Origin: Gemmatimonadota bacterium
GTDB lineage: Bacteria; Gemmatimonadota; Gemmatimonadetes; Gemmatimonadales; Gemmatimonadaceae
Reading direction: 5' to 3'
Assembly (NCBI GenBank): GCA_016704465.1
Contig: JADJAD010000021.1
Span: 1 to 62,923, forward strand
DNA length: 62,923 nucleotides
This document shows, one piece after another, positions 54,994-62,923 of the stretch. A program made the position numbers and the translations under genes. Below the pieces are notes generated by a model that was given only the letters and a program-made list of their open reading frames with translations, was not told where the DNA came from and did no database searches. Position 1 is the stretch's first letter. Each line of letters begins with the position of its first letter.

Positions 54994-55878
54994 TCAGGTG
55001 CCGGCGCGGTCGTACATCTCGAGTCCCTCGACGAGGTCGCGGACCGAGAAGACGATGTCGAGGAAGTCCGGTTCGCGCTGCATCACGCGGGCAGGACGAT
55101 CGGGGGCGGGAATGGACATTTCCTGCAGGATGGTGCCCGGCGCGTTGGAGAAGACAAAGAGGCGGTCGCCGACGTAGACCGCCTCCTCGATGGAGTGGGT
55201 GACGAGGAAGACCGTGGCTTGCACCTCGCGGGAAAGGGCGACCAGCTGGTCCTGCATCGCGTAGCGTGTCTTGGGGTCGAGCGCGCCGAACGGTTCGTCC
55301 ATGAGGATCACCCGCGGCTTGAGCACCAGCGTGCGGGCCAGGGCGACGCGCTGGCGCATGCCGCCGGAGAGCTCGTGCGGGTACTTGTCCGCGTCGCGCT
55401 TCACGTCGAGGCCGACCTTCTGGATCCAGTCGCGCGCCAGCTCCAGGCGCTCGTTGGCGGGGGTGCCGCGGCACTCGAGCCCGAAGGCGATGTTCTGCTC
55501 GACGGTCCGATGATCGAACGATGTATAGTCCTGAAAGACGAAGCCGCGGTCGGCGCCGGGGGCCTCGACGGGCTTGCCCATCACCTTGACGATTCCGGTG
55601 GTGGCCGGATGCTGCGGCGTGAGGCCGGCGATGAGGCGCAGCACGGTGGACTTGCCGCATCCCGACGGCCCGAGGATGCCGACGATCTCCATGTGCCCCG
55701 GGACGTCGTCGACGCGAAAGGTGACGTCCTTGATCGCGGTGTAGCCGGTGTCGTACGTCTTGCCGACCTGCGTGAACTCGACCACGGTCGTGGTCTCCTG
55801 CGTCGCGCCGCCGGCGGTGGCGGTTGCCGGCGCGCCCGCTGCGGCCGGCGTGATGTCGGGCGAGGCGGCGTCACTCAT
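54994..55878 (-). CDS. ABC transporter ATP-binding protein (NitT/TauT type)
   Basis: The 294-residue ATPase has Walker A GILGPSGCGKSTVLRL, Q-loop FVFQDYTSFDH, signature HELSGGMRQRVALARTLV, Walker B RVILMDEPFGALD and the H-loop VTHSIEEAVYVGDR. The 35-residue N-terminal lead is Ala/Thr/Pro-rich. It groups with SsuB/TauB/NrtD type ATPases that power uptake of sulfonates, nitrate and similar solutes. It overlaps the permease by eight bases. Confidence 0.92.
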   Translation of the reverse strand: MSDAASPDITPAAAGAPATATAGGATQETTTVVEFTQVGKTYDTGYTAIKDVTFRVDDVPGHMEIVGILGPSGCGKSTVLRLIAGLTPQHPATTGIVKVMGKPVEAPGADRGFVFQDYTSFDHRTVEQNIAFGLECRGTPANERLELARDWIQKVGLDVKRDADKYPHELSGGMRQRVALARTLVLKPRVILMDEPFGALDPKTRYAMQDQLVALSREVQATVFLVTHSIEEAVYVGDRLFVFSNAPGTILQEMSIPAPDRPARVMQREPDFLDIVFSVRDLVEGLEMYDRAGT

Positions 55879-56683
55879 GCGATCGGCGGTAGGGGAAGAA
55901 GCCTCGCTCGAAGAAGCGGAACAGCGCATCGATGCCGTAGGCCAGTGCCGAGATGACGAAGAGCGTGCCCACGAGGTGCTCCGGCATGCCGCGTCGCTGG
56001 CTCTGCAGCAGGATGTAGCCGAGCCCTGCGCCCGCATCGACCACCTCGGCGAGCATGATGTAGCCGAAGGCGATCCCGAACATGGCGCGGATCATCGCAT
56101 AGATGTCGGGCAGCGCCAGCGGGATGAGCACCTTGGCCATCACGTGCGACGACGAGGCGCCTAACGTGCGGGCCGTGTCGACATACCGGTCCTCGACCCC
56201 GACGATGGCACGGGCCGTGTCGTGGAAGATGAACGGGGCGGTGGCGAGGAAGATGAACATGACCTTCTGCAGCTCCCCGATCCCGAACATCTGCAGGGAG
56301 AGCGGGAGCAGGGCGGCCACCGGGATCGTGCGCCCGAACAGCGAGATGGGCTGCGCCGCGGCGCCGAACAGGCGGAACGAGCCGGCCACGATGCCGAGCG
56401 GGATCGCCACGAGCAGTGCCAGCCCGAAGCCGAGGAAGACGCGGTTGAGCGACGCCGCGATCCCGCCGACCAGGTTGCGCTCCGTGACCAACGAGGGAAA
56501 GCCTTTGATCACCTCGCCGGGGCTCGGAAAGACCGACGGGGAGATGGCGCGCGCCTCGGGGGTGGCCCCGCTCGTCAGGAGGTACCAGGCGAGCAGGACG
56601 AGGACGATCGCCACCCCACCCGCCGCCTGTCGGACCGGGAGCGAGGGGGTGGCGCGCAGTGCGAGCAGCGGGAGCGGCGCCAT
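55871..56683 (-). CDS. ABC transporter permease (SsuC/TauC-like)
   Basis: The 270-residue membrane protein has six predicted helices and the BPD_transp_1 EAA-type loop VDTARTLGASSSHVMAKVLI followed by PLALPDIYAMIR. The start region has AGGVAIVLVLLAWYLLTSG. It belongs to the NitT/TauT importer class. It lies two bases after the solute-binding/OmpA gene and overlaps the ATPase, so the three form one transporter. Confidence 0.92.
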   Translation of the reverse strand: MAPLPLLALRATPSLPVRQAAGGVAIVLVLLAWYLLTSGATPEARAISPSVFPSPGEVIKGFPSLVTERNLVGGIAASLNRVFLGFGLALLVAIPLGIVAGSFRLFGAAAQPISLFGRTIPVAALLPLSLQMFGIGELQKVMFIFLATAPFIFHDTARAIVGVEDRYVDTARTLGASSSHVMAKVLIPLALPDIYAMIRAMFGIAFGYIMLAEVVDAGAGLGYILLQSQRRGMPEHLVGTLFVISALAYGIDALFRFFERGFFPYRRSHE

Positions 56684-56685
56684 GC

Positions 56686-58422
56686 CTATTTCTGCTCGAG
56701 GGGGTAGACCTTGATTTCCACGCGGCGGTTCCGGGCGTTGTTGTTGGGGTCCGATGCCTCGGCGGGGCGGTCCCAGCCGAGGCCCGCCGTGGCGAACTGG
56801 TTCGGGTCGAGCGAGTTGAACTTGCGCACGATCGCTTCCTTGACGGCGTTGGCGCGCCGCAGGGAGAGTTCCTGCACGTCGGCTGCGGTCACGACACCGG
56901 AGGCGCGCATCGAGGCGTCGGTGTGTCCCTCGATGACGATGCGCGCGGCGCCGTACTGCCCCGCCAGCCGTCCGACCTCCTCGACGACGTTGTTCACGTT
57001 CGGGTCGTACATCTCCTCGATGGTTTTTCCATTCACCGCCTTGGTCACCATCTTGTAGATCGAGTCCGAGTTGGGAAAGAACTGGATCACCACCGCCTTG
57101 GTGAGGATCTCGCTGCTTTCGGCCTGCACCGACATCGCGGTGGTGGGGACGAATTGGATCGCGTACTCGTTCTTCTGCGCGGCGTATTTCGGCTCCTTGG
57201 CCAGCTTGACGAGCGGCGACCCGTCGAAGATGTCGTCGAAGGCGACCGCGTCGCCGGTGAGGGCGCCAATCTTCCGGTACAGGAAGTAGGCGGTCTCGAA
57301 GGTGCGCTGGAAGTTGGCCGGGTTGTTGGCGTTCAGGAAGAAATCGCGGTTCTCGGCCACGTTGGTGCTGTGCGCGTCGGCGAGCATGGCCAGCGCGTCG
57401 GCCTCGGGGAGCGAGTAGCCGCGCGCCATCAGCTTGGCCGCGGCCGCCTTGCCGTCCTGCGTCTTGAGCTGTTCCATGGCGTCGAAGATCCCGCGCATGA
57501 GCCCTTCGGCCAGGTACGGGTGGTCCTTCGCCACGTCGGCGCGCAGGAACCAGGTGTCGGCAATCAGCTTGTTGGCCGTCTGGGTGTTGACCAGCATCTT
57601 GTTGCCCGACGCCTCGGCCAGGCTGTAGATGTCGGGGGCCCAGGACACGGCGCAGGCGATGCGCTTGTCGGCATTGAACGCGGCGGCGGCCTGGAAGGCG
57701 TCGGCGGTGAACTTCCACTGCACGTCACCCGGCTGCAATCCGCCCGAGATGATCGTGTTGAGCGCGAAGTAGTGGGAGGGCGAGTTCTGGGCGAGCACGA
57801 CCGTCTTGCCCTTGATGTCGCGCACCGACTTGATGGCGTCGCGGCAGACGATCCCGTCGCCGCCGAACGAATAGTCCACCTGCTGGTAGACGCGCGGCAT
57901 CGTGCGCGAGTCGCGCTTGAGCTGCTCGAGGAAGAGCGGGAGCATGTCGACCGTGGCCCACCCCACGTGCACGCGACCCGCGGCGTACGCATCGCGCATC
58001 GCGATCGGGTCGTCGATCAGGGTGAGCTTGACCTTGAACGTCTTGCCCCCCGGCCCGGTCCACACCTTGCCCGGCTCGAAGCCGTTGTTGGCGAGGATGA
58101 TGGGGGCCCAGCCTGCCCACACGTTGAGCGAGAAGACGACGGTGTTGTCGGCCATCGGCTCGTAGTTCGACACGCCCTGGACGGCGGGCATGCGCCCGGC
58201 CTCCTGGAACTTGAGCTTGTCGTACTCCTTGAACGTGGTCAGCGAGGCGTCGTCCGGCGCCTCGACGCTCCCTTGCGGCAGGTCGTCGGCGCTGATGTTC
58301 GTCGGGTCGCTGCCGCCGACGTGGTCCTTGAAGCGGACGACCCCGTAGCCGATGACGCCGGCAATCAGGAGGAACATGATGAGGTAGAACGCCGGCTTGG
58401 GGCCGCCACCATTGTTGGCCAT
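56686..58422 (-). CDS. Solute-binding protein (NitT/TauT type) fused to an OmpA peptidoglycan-binding domain
   Basis: The 578-residue protein has an uncleaved N-terminal anchor (AFYLIMFLLIAGVIGYGVVR). Residues about 75-420 form a periplasmic binding protein of the SsuA/NMT1-like class (FSLNVWAGWAPIILANNGFE, VHVGWATVDMLPLFLEQLK, IKGKTVVLAQNSPSHYF, RIACAVSWAPDIYSLAEA). Residues about 450-578 are an OmpA C-terminal domain: YGAARIVIEGHTDASMRASG, LSLRRANAVKEAIVRKFNSL, FATAGLGWDRPAEASDPNNN and ARNRRVEIKVYPLEQK, with the Asp and Arg that bind diaminopimelate. A binding protein that is both membrane-anchored and wall-binding would hold the ABC transporter against peptidoglycan. The ligand is unknown. 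Confidence 0.9.
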   Translation of the reverse strand: MANNGGGPKPAFYLIMFLLIAGVIGYGVVRFKDHVGGSDPTNISADDLPQGSVEAPDDASLTTFKEYDKLKFQEAGRMPAVQGVSNYEPMADNTVVFSLNVWAGWAPIILANNGFEPGKVWTGPGGKTFKVKLTLIDDPIAMRDAYAAGRVHVGWATVDMLPLFLEQLKRDSRTMPRVYQQVDYSFGGDGIVCRDAIKSVRDIKGKTVVLAQNSPSHYFALNTIISGGLQPGDVQWKFTADAFQAAAAFNADKRIACAVSWAPDIYSLAEASGNKMLVNTQTANKLIADTWFLRADVAKDHPYLAEGLMRGIFDAMEQLKTQDGKAAAAKLMARGYSLPEADALAMLADAHSTNVAENRDFFLNANNPANFQRTFETAYFLYRKIGALTGDAVAFDDIFDGSPLVKLAKEPKYAAQKNEYAIQFVPTTAMSVQAESSEILTKAVVIQFFPNSDSIYKMVTKAVNGKTIEEMYDPNVNNVVEEVGRLAGQYGAARIVIEGHTDASMRASGVVTAADVQELSLRRANAVKEAIVRKFNSLDPNQFATAGLGWDRPAEASDPNNNARNRRVEIKVYPLEQK

Positions 58423-58500
58423 CGTGGGATTCCTCGGTGCGCGTGCTGAGCGGAGTGAATGAACGGGGAAGCGGGACGAGCCGACGCGTCGTCTCGCCGG

Positions 58501-59244
58501 TTACTGCGTCTGTGTAGGGCCGAGCGTTTTCTGCGGCGCGGCCTGGGGCGCCGACTCGGCATTGACGAGGCCAAGCTCCACCTCGAACTGGCGGAGGAGG
58601 TTCTCGCCCATCGCGGCCTCCGCGGCCTGCTGCGACTTGATCTCGTCCACGCCGCGCGACGACATGTCGGCGGCGACGCGGGCCTCGCCGCGATGCTTCG
58701 CGATCTGCTCCTGCATGAGTTCCGTGGCCTGGCCGACCTTGGTGGTGAAGTTCGGCATCGCCGACTCCGACACCGCCTCCGCGACCCGGGCGATCTCGGC
58801 CTCGGCCTTGGCCATCTGCAGCTCGGCCTTGAGCTTCTGGGCCTTCTGCCGCAGGGTGGTGATGTCCTTCTGCCCCTGCTGCAGCTTGAGCAGGTTGTTG
58901 TTGTACGAGTCCGTATGCATGGCCAGCTGCTGCTCGTTGTTGGTCAGGTCGTTCTTGACCTGCTGGAGCTGCACGGCCAGCTGCCCCGCCACCTCGCGGT
59001 TGCCCGCCTGCAGGTGGGCCCGGATCTGTCCCTCGAGTCGCTGCACGTTCTGCTTCTCGGCGGCGACCTGCATGCTCACCCGTTCCACGAGGCCGCGGTA
59101 GCGCTCCAGCCCCTGGCGCGCGACCTGGATCTGGTCGGTCGCCCGGTCCACTTCCAGCTGGAGGATGGCGTGCGGGTCCGCCTCCCATAGCGCGTTGGCG
59201 AACTTGTTGAAAAAGGCCTGGATGGCCGTGAAGATCTTGCCCAT
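58501..59244 (-). CDS. PspA/IM30 (ESCRT-III-like) membrane-stress protein
   Basis: The 247-residue protein starts MGKIFTAIQAFFNKFANALW and is almost wholly helical coiled coil (AILQLEVDRATDQIQVARQG; VAGQLAVQLQQVKNDLTNNE; KDITTLRQKAQKLKAELQMA). That is the PspA/IM30 plan, with a short amphipathic N-terminal helix. The family polymerises on damaged membranes like ESCRT-III. The C-terminus (APQAAPQKTLGPTQTQ) is disordered. It is followed by the transporter/OmpA gene after 78 bases and preceded by the vWA gene by 12 bases. Confidence 0.87.
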   Translation of the reverse strand: MGKIFTAIQAFFNKFANALWEADPHAILQLEVDRATDQIQVARQGLERYRGLVERVSMQVAAEKQNVQRLEGQIRAHLQAGNREVAGQLAVQLQQVKNDLTNNEQQLAMHTDSYNNNLLKLQQGQKDITTLRQKAQKLKAELQMAKAEAEIARVAEAVSESAMPNFTTKVGQATELMQEQIAKHRGEARVAADMSSRGVDEIKSQQAAEAAMGENLLRQFEVELGLVNAESAPQAAPQKTLGPTQTQ

Positions 59245-59256
59245 GATCAGGAGGGG

Positions 59257-60089
59257 TTACCGTGGACGGGAAGGGGGAACCGCCGGCGCGGCCCCGCGGG
59301 GCGTGGCACTATCGGACAGCATGGGGAGCGGAAGCGTCTCGCCGGCATCCATCGCCTCGGCAAGTATGCGCCCGCGATACAAGGTGTCGAGGCCGGCGCG
59401 CAGCGCGACGGCGTTGCGCGCCTGGATCACCGTCCCGCGCACCTCGTTCACAAACGCAAACTTGTCGGCGTCCACGTCGAAGGCCACGAGAAGAATTCGC
59501 ACCGCGCCTTCGCTGCGTCGGGCGATCTCGCGGGCGACCTCGTCCGGTTCGCGCCCGGTGGTGTTCTCGCCGTCGGTCACGACCAGGAGGTACTTCCGGA
59601 TCGTGCCCGCGCGATAGAGGTCGGCGGTCGCCAGCGCCATGGCCTCGCCGATCGCCGTGTTGCCACTCGGGTCAGGGAGTCCCTCCAGTGCGAGGGTGAG
59701 TTGGCGTCGATCGAACGGCGCGATGGGGAGGACCTGTCGGACGTTGCTGGTAAAGGTGTACAGCCCGACGTTGACCGGGAACCCTGGTTGGCGCGACACG
59801 AATGAGTCGGTCTGCGCGAGCACCTCGGCCAGGGCGCGGCGAGCGATCAGGTACTTGGGCGTCGTGCCCCCGGTCTCGGGCTCGTCTTCCATTGAGCCGG
59901 ACTGATCGAGCAGGATCGCCACCGAGGCCCCAGGCCCTGCTGAACAGATGCCACGTACCGGGTGGTGTCGCTCGACGCCGCCGCTCCTCGTTCATCGTCT
60001 GACTGACCCGAACGGTATCGCTGAGCGATAATCAGCCCGACGAACACGATGATCAGGATCCTCAAGATGGAGCCGCGGCGGCGCGTCAC
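59257..60089 (-). CDS. von Willebrand factor A domain protein, single frameshift
   Basis: From 59922 on the frame encodes a full vWA domain: VAILLDQSGSMEDEP (MIDAS DxSxS), SGNTAIGEAMALATADL (Thr) and LLVVTDGENTTGR (Asp). Upstream in a second frame lies RILIIVFVGLIIAQRYRSGQ, a membrane helix, then SDDERGAAASSDTTRYVASV. The two frames join near 59930, where GGCCTGGGGCCTCGG lacks one G of the expected GGGGG. So the real gene probably starts with GTG at 60089 (or TTG 60125) and encodes an anchored vWA protein of about 277 residues. vWA domains bind partner proteins through Mg2+. It heads the operon, with 12 bases to pspA. Confidence 0.8.
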
Positions 60090-60530
60090 TGTCGTAGCAC
60101 GTCGGGGTGGGGGGGCATGACTCAAGCAGTGCGCTGGGCGCGCATCCGCGTCGAGGGGGCCGACCCTGTGGACCGGCCGGGGGAAAGTCTACGGGGCGCA
60201 AGGCGATGCGTCTACCGGGTGCGCACGTGCGACAGCGCTGACGATGGACGCGTGCGCCGAGCCACCTGGGCCCCCCTCGCAGTCGTCCGGACGCCTGGAT
60301 GAGTCCTCGCGCGCCGCTTCGAGCATGCCTGCCGGTGGCCGACGCTGTGTGCTGTCGCCGATCACTACGTGCGGGCGCGAGGAACGATTCACCCCCGCTT
60401 TTTCGCCGTCCATCTCACGGCGGGGTCTCCGGGAGGTACGCTCTGGCACTCGCGGCGCCTCTCGCCGTATGCTTGTGCGATGCGTCCGGTCGCGTGTGAC
60501 CGACGTGAAACCACTACTTGCGGGTCCCCC
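60090..60530. other. Divergent intergenic region between the vWA operon and the amidohydrolase gene
   Basis: No gene is supported. It must hold promoters for the seven-gene minus-strand operon and for the plus-strand propeller protein. A G-run at about 60106-60115 lies close to the vWA start. Short open frames here are Arg-rich chance readings. No convincing promoter pair or hairpin is seen. Confidence 0.5.
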
Positions 60531-62923
60531 ATGAAGTCCTTCGTCTCCTGCTTCCTCGCCGCGACGGTGCTGGCGTCGCCCGGCGCTGTTGCCCACGCGC
60601 AAGGCGCCCCGCCGGGCTCCGCCCCCGGGGCCGCCGCCGTCACGCTCCCGCTCAAGACGGCACGCACGCACACCTTCACCACCTCGAAGGGGACCTGGCT
60701 CTCGCTGGACGTCTCGCCCGACGGCCAGCAAATCGTCTTCGACCTGCTCGGCGACCTCTACACGCTCCCCGCAGCTGGCGGCAAGGCCACGCGACTGACG
60801 AGCGGGATGGGCTATGACGTGCAGCCGCGTCTCTCGCCGGATGGCCGGAAGGTCGTCTTTGTCTCCGACCGGAGCGGGGGCGAGAACCTGTGGATTCTCT
60901 CGCTCGACGGGAAGGACACCACCCAGCTCACGCAGGGGAACAACAACCAGTACGTCTCGCCCGAGTGGACGCCCGACGGCAAGTACATCATCGCCTCCAA
61001 GTCGGGCGGGACGTTCGGCATGGCCAAGCTCTGGATGTTCAACGTGGAGGGGGGGAGCGGCGTCGCGCTGACGTCGCAGCCGGCGCCGCCGCCGACGCTC
61101 AAGATGCTGGGCGCCGCGTTCGGCAAGGACCCGCGCTACGTGTGGTTCAGCGCCCGCATGGGCGATTGGCAGTACAACGCGATCGGTCCGCAGTACCAGC
61201 TATACGTGTGGGACAAGGAGACCGGCCGCACTTCGCAGATGACGACGCGCTTCGGCTCGGCGTTCCGGCCGGCCTTGTCGCCCGATGGCAAGTACCTCAC
61301 CTACGCGGCGCGCTTCGAGACCAAGACCGGCATCCGGCTGCGCAATCTCGAGACGCAGCAGGAAGACTGGCTGGCGTACCCGGTGCAGCGCGACGAGACG
61401 GAGTCGCGCGCGCCGATGGATGCCTATCCGGGCTACTCGTTCACCCCGGACTCGAGGGCGATCATCGTGTCGTACGGCGGTGAGATCTGGCGGGTCCCGG
61501 TGGACAAGTCGGCGCCGACGAAGATCCCGTTCGAGGCCGAGGTCAAGCTGGAGATGGGGCCGGAGGTCAAGTTCAGCTGGCGTGTCGACACGGCGTCGGC
61601 GTTCACGGCCAAGCAGGTCCGCGACATCGCCCCGTCGCCCGACGGGAGCAAGCTCGCCTTCTCCACGCTGGACCGGGTGTATGTGGTCACGCTCCCGAAC
61701 GGCACCCCGGAGCGGGTGAGCCGGGCGGACGTTGGGGAGTTCGGCCCCGTCTGGTCACCCGACGGCACCTCGCTGGCGTGGGTCACGTGGAGCGATGCGG
61801 CGGGCGGGGGGCTCGTGCGTGCGACGCTCGACCCGCGTCGTGGCTGGTCGACCCAGCCGATTGCCACGGGGGCGCTGTTCGCCGATCTCGCCTGGTCGCC
61901 CGCCGGGGACCGGATCGTGGCGGTGCGGGCTGCCGCACGTGAACTGCAGGAGGCGGGGGGGGCATTCTTCGGCCCGGCGGCTGCCGATTTCGTCTGGTTT
62001 CCCGCCGCCGGCGGATCGCCGACGGTGATCATGCCGACCGGCGGCATGGGCTCGCCGCACTTCACGAGCAACGCCGAGCGCATCTTCGCGTACGGCGGTC
62101 GTGACGGCCTGATCTCGTTCCGTTGGGACGGGACTGATCTCAAGACGCACCTCAAGGTCACCGGTCCCATGCCGAACATGGGCGGGACGCCGGCGACGCT
62201 CGATGCCGGCCTGGAACAGAAGGTCGCGCGCAACTGGATCGGCGGGCGCGCCGCCCGGCCGATGGCCGCGGGCTCGACCGCGTTGCACCTGGACGATGAG
62301 GCGGAGCCAAATCCACCGCAGCCGCCCCCCGCGAGCCTCGTCCTGATGGCGCCGACCGGCGACCAGGCGTTGGCGATGGTCGGGATGGACCTGTACGTGG
62401 TGACGGTCCCGCAGGTCGGGGCCACGCCGCCGACGATCTCGGTGGCGTCACCGGCCAGCGCCCCCGTCCCGGTCCGCAAGCTCAACGAGATTGGTGGCGA
62501 GTTCCCCGCGTGGGCGGGCAGCGGCCGCAAGCTGCACTGGGCGTTAGGCAACGCGGTGTGGACCTTCGACCTCGACCGCGCCAAGGTGGTGGACGACTCG
62601 CTCAAGGCCGACGCGAAGGTGAAGGCCGCGATCCGCGCCGACACGACGAAAAAGGACAGCGTCGCGCGGGCCGACTCGATCGCGAAGGCCGACACCACGA
62701 AAAAGGAGAAGCCGGGCTACAAGCCGGCCGAGCAGCGCATCACCGTCACGGCCACCCGCGACACCCCGCGTGGCACGGCGGTCCTTCGCGGCGCCCGGGC
62801 GATCACGATGAAGGGCAGCGAGATCATCGAGAACGCCGACATCGTGGTGCGGGACAACCGCATCGTCGCCATCGGTGCCCGCGGCAGCGTCCAGGTCCCG
62901 GCCGATGCGCGCGTGATCGACGT
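60531..62923 (+). CDS. Exported TolB-propeller/amidohydrolase protein, cut off by the window end
   Basis: The frame is open from ATG 60531 to the end of the window, 797 codons without a stop. A signal peptide (KSFVSCFLAATVLASPGAVA-HAQ) leads. Many TolB/WD40-like strands follow (SLDVSPDGQQIVFDLLGDLY, PRLSPDGRKVVFVSDRSGG, PEWTPDGKYIIASKSGG, FRPALSPDGKYLTYAARFE). A Lys/Asp/Ala linker (KKDSVARADSIAKADTTKK) precedes the start of an amidohydrolase domain (TAVLRGARAITMKGSEIIEN, ADIVVRDNRIVAIGARG, ADARVIDV). The metal-binding HxH motif should lie just past the end. Members are periplasmic hydrolases common in Gemmatimonadota; substrate unknown. Confidence 0.88.
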   Translation, partial: MKSFVSCFLAATVLASPGAVAHAQGAPPGSAPGAAAVTLPLKTARTHTFTTSKGTWLSLDVSPDGQQIVFDLLGDLYTLPAAGGKATRLTSGMGYDVQPRLSPDGRKVVFVSDRSGGENLWILSLDGKDTTQLTQGNNNQYVSPEWTPDGKYIIASKSGGTFGMAKLWMFNVEGGSGVALTSQPAPPPTLKMLGAAFGKDPRYVWFSARMGDWQYNAIGPQYQLYVWDKETGRTSQMTTRFGSAFRPALSPDGKYLTYAARFETKTGIRLRNLETQQEDWLAYPVQRDETESRAPMDAYPGYSFTPDSRAIIVSYGGEIWRVPVDKSAPTKIPFEAEVKLEMGPEVKFSWRVDTASAFTAKQVRDIAPSPDGSKLAFSTLDRVYVVTLPNGTPERVSRADVGEFGPVWSPDGTSLAWVTWSDAAGGGLVRATLDPRRGWSTQPIATGALFADLAWSPAGDRIVAVRAAARELQEAGGAFFGPAAADFVWFPAAGGSPTVIMPTGGMGSPHFTSNAERIFAYGGRDGLISFRWDGTDLKTHLKVTGPMPNMGGTPATLDAGLEQKVARNWIGGRAARPMAAGSTALHLDDEAEPNPPQPPPASLVLMAPTGDQALAMVGMDLYVVTVPQVGATPPTISVASPASAPVPVRKLNEIGGEFPAWAGSGRKLHWALGNAVWTFDLDRAKVVDDSLKADAKVKAAIRADTTKKDSVARADSIAKADTTKKEKPGYKPAEQRITVTATRDTPRGTAVLRGARAITMKGSEIIENADIVVRDNRIVAIGARGSVQVPADARVID

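Noticed and set aside
56659..58449. A 596-codon plus-strand frame antisense to the solute-binding/OmpA gene
   Set aside because: No motif and a Val/Arg/His-rich composition; the minus-strand protein carries complete domains.
60440..60475. Possible promoter with CTGGCA and TATGCT boxes
   Set aside because: The spacing is about 19 bases and both boxes are weak matches; such pairs occur by chance.
1..62923. tRNA, rRNA, insertion sequences, integrases and attachment sites
   Set aside because: I looked for transposase or integrase motifs, cloverleaf-like segments and target duplications and saw none that I could support.

Overview
The window is high-GC DNA of one chromosomal style with no mobile element, rRNA, tRNA or CRISPR array that I can see. 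The protein families (TolB-propeller/amidohydrolase proteins, DUF5916 outer-membrane proteins, Tat-exported lactonases, Lys/Ala/Ser-rich tails, ECF sigma/zinc-finger anti-sigma operons) resemble Gemmatimonadota. That placement is inference from gene style; no marker gene proves it.

Region 1-7.1 kb holds recognisable genes that are all broken by several frameshifts: sufR-sufB (Fe-S assembly), an ABC-2 permease, a zinc alcohol dehydrogenase, a MobA-like nucleotidyltransferase and the FAD subunit of a molybdenum hydroxylase. Conserved residues survive on both sides of each shift, so indel errors are likelier than decay. From 7.1 kb on, genes are mostly intact. 7.1-41 kb is housekeeping and accessory metabolism: Mo-hydroxylase large and small subunits, 7Fe ferredoxin, RNase D, a GHL10 glycosidase-like protein, a SufT-like protein, a serine hydrolase with a Lys-rich tail, an ECF sigma/anti-sigma/PDZ operon, a matrixin-like protease, two overlapping ZIP transporters, an old-yellow-enzyme reductase, glycogen branching enzyme with a long low-complexity tail, a lactonase, QueG, and an LTA-synthase-like sulfatase.

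The most striking part is 41.4-52.3 kb. Five tightly packed plus-strand genes encode a membrane cytochrome b-like protein, a ferredoxin/flavoprotein, a cytochrome with 23 CXXCH motifs, a giant exported cytochrome with 55 CXXCH motifs (mostly fifteen 73-residue three-heme repeats), and a predicted outer-membrane beta-barrel. Together they look like a complete route for moving electrons from the cytoplasm or quinone pool across the envelope, with 78 predicted c-type hemes in two proteins.

A second unusual unit lies on the minus strand at 52.3-60.1 kb. Seven genes in one operon encode a vWA protein, a PspA/IM30 protein, a membrane-anchored solute-binding protein fused to an OmpA peptidoglycan-binding domain, an ABC permease and ATPase, a membrane coiled-coil protein and an AAA+ ATPase. 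This suggests an envelope-maintenance machine that joins membrane repair to a transporter tethered to the cell wall. The window ends inside a TolB-propeller/amidohydrolase gene.

Across the whole window the octamer CGTTAGGC (or its complement GCCTAACG) recurs far more often than composition suggests, inside genes in several reading frames, at four stop codons and between genes.
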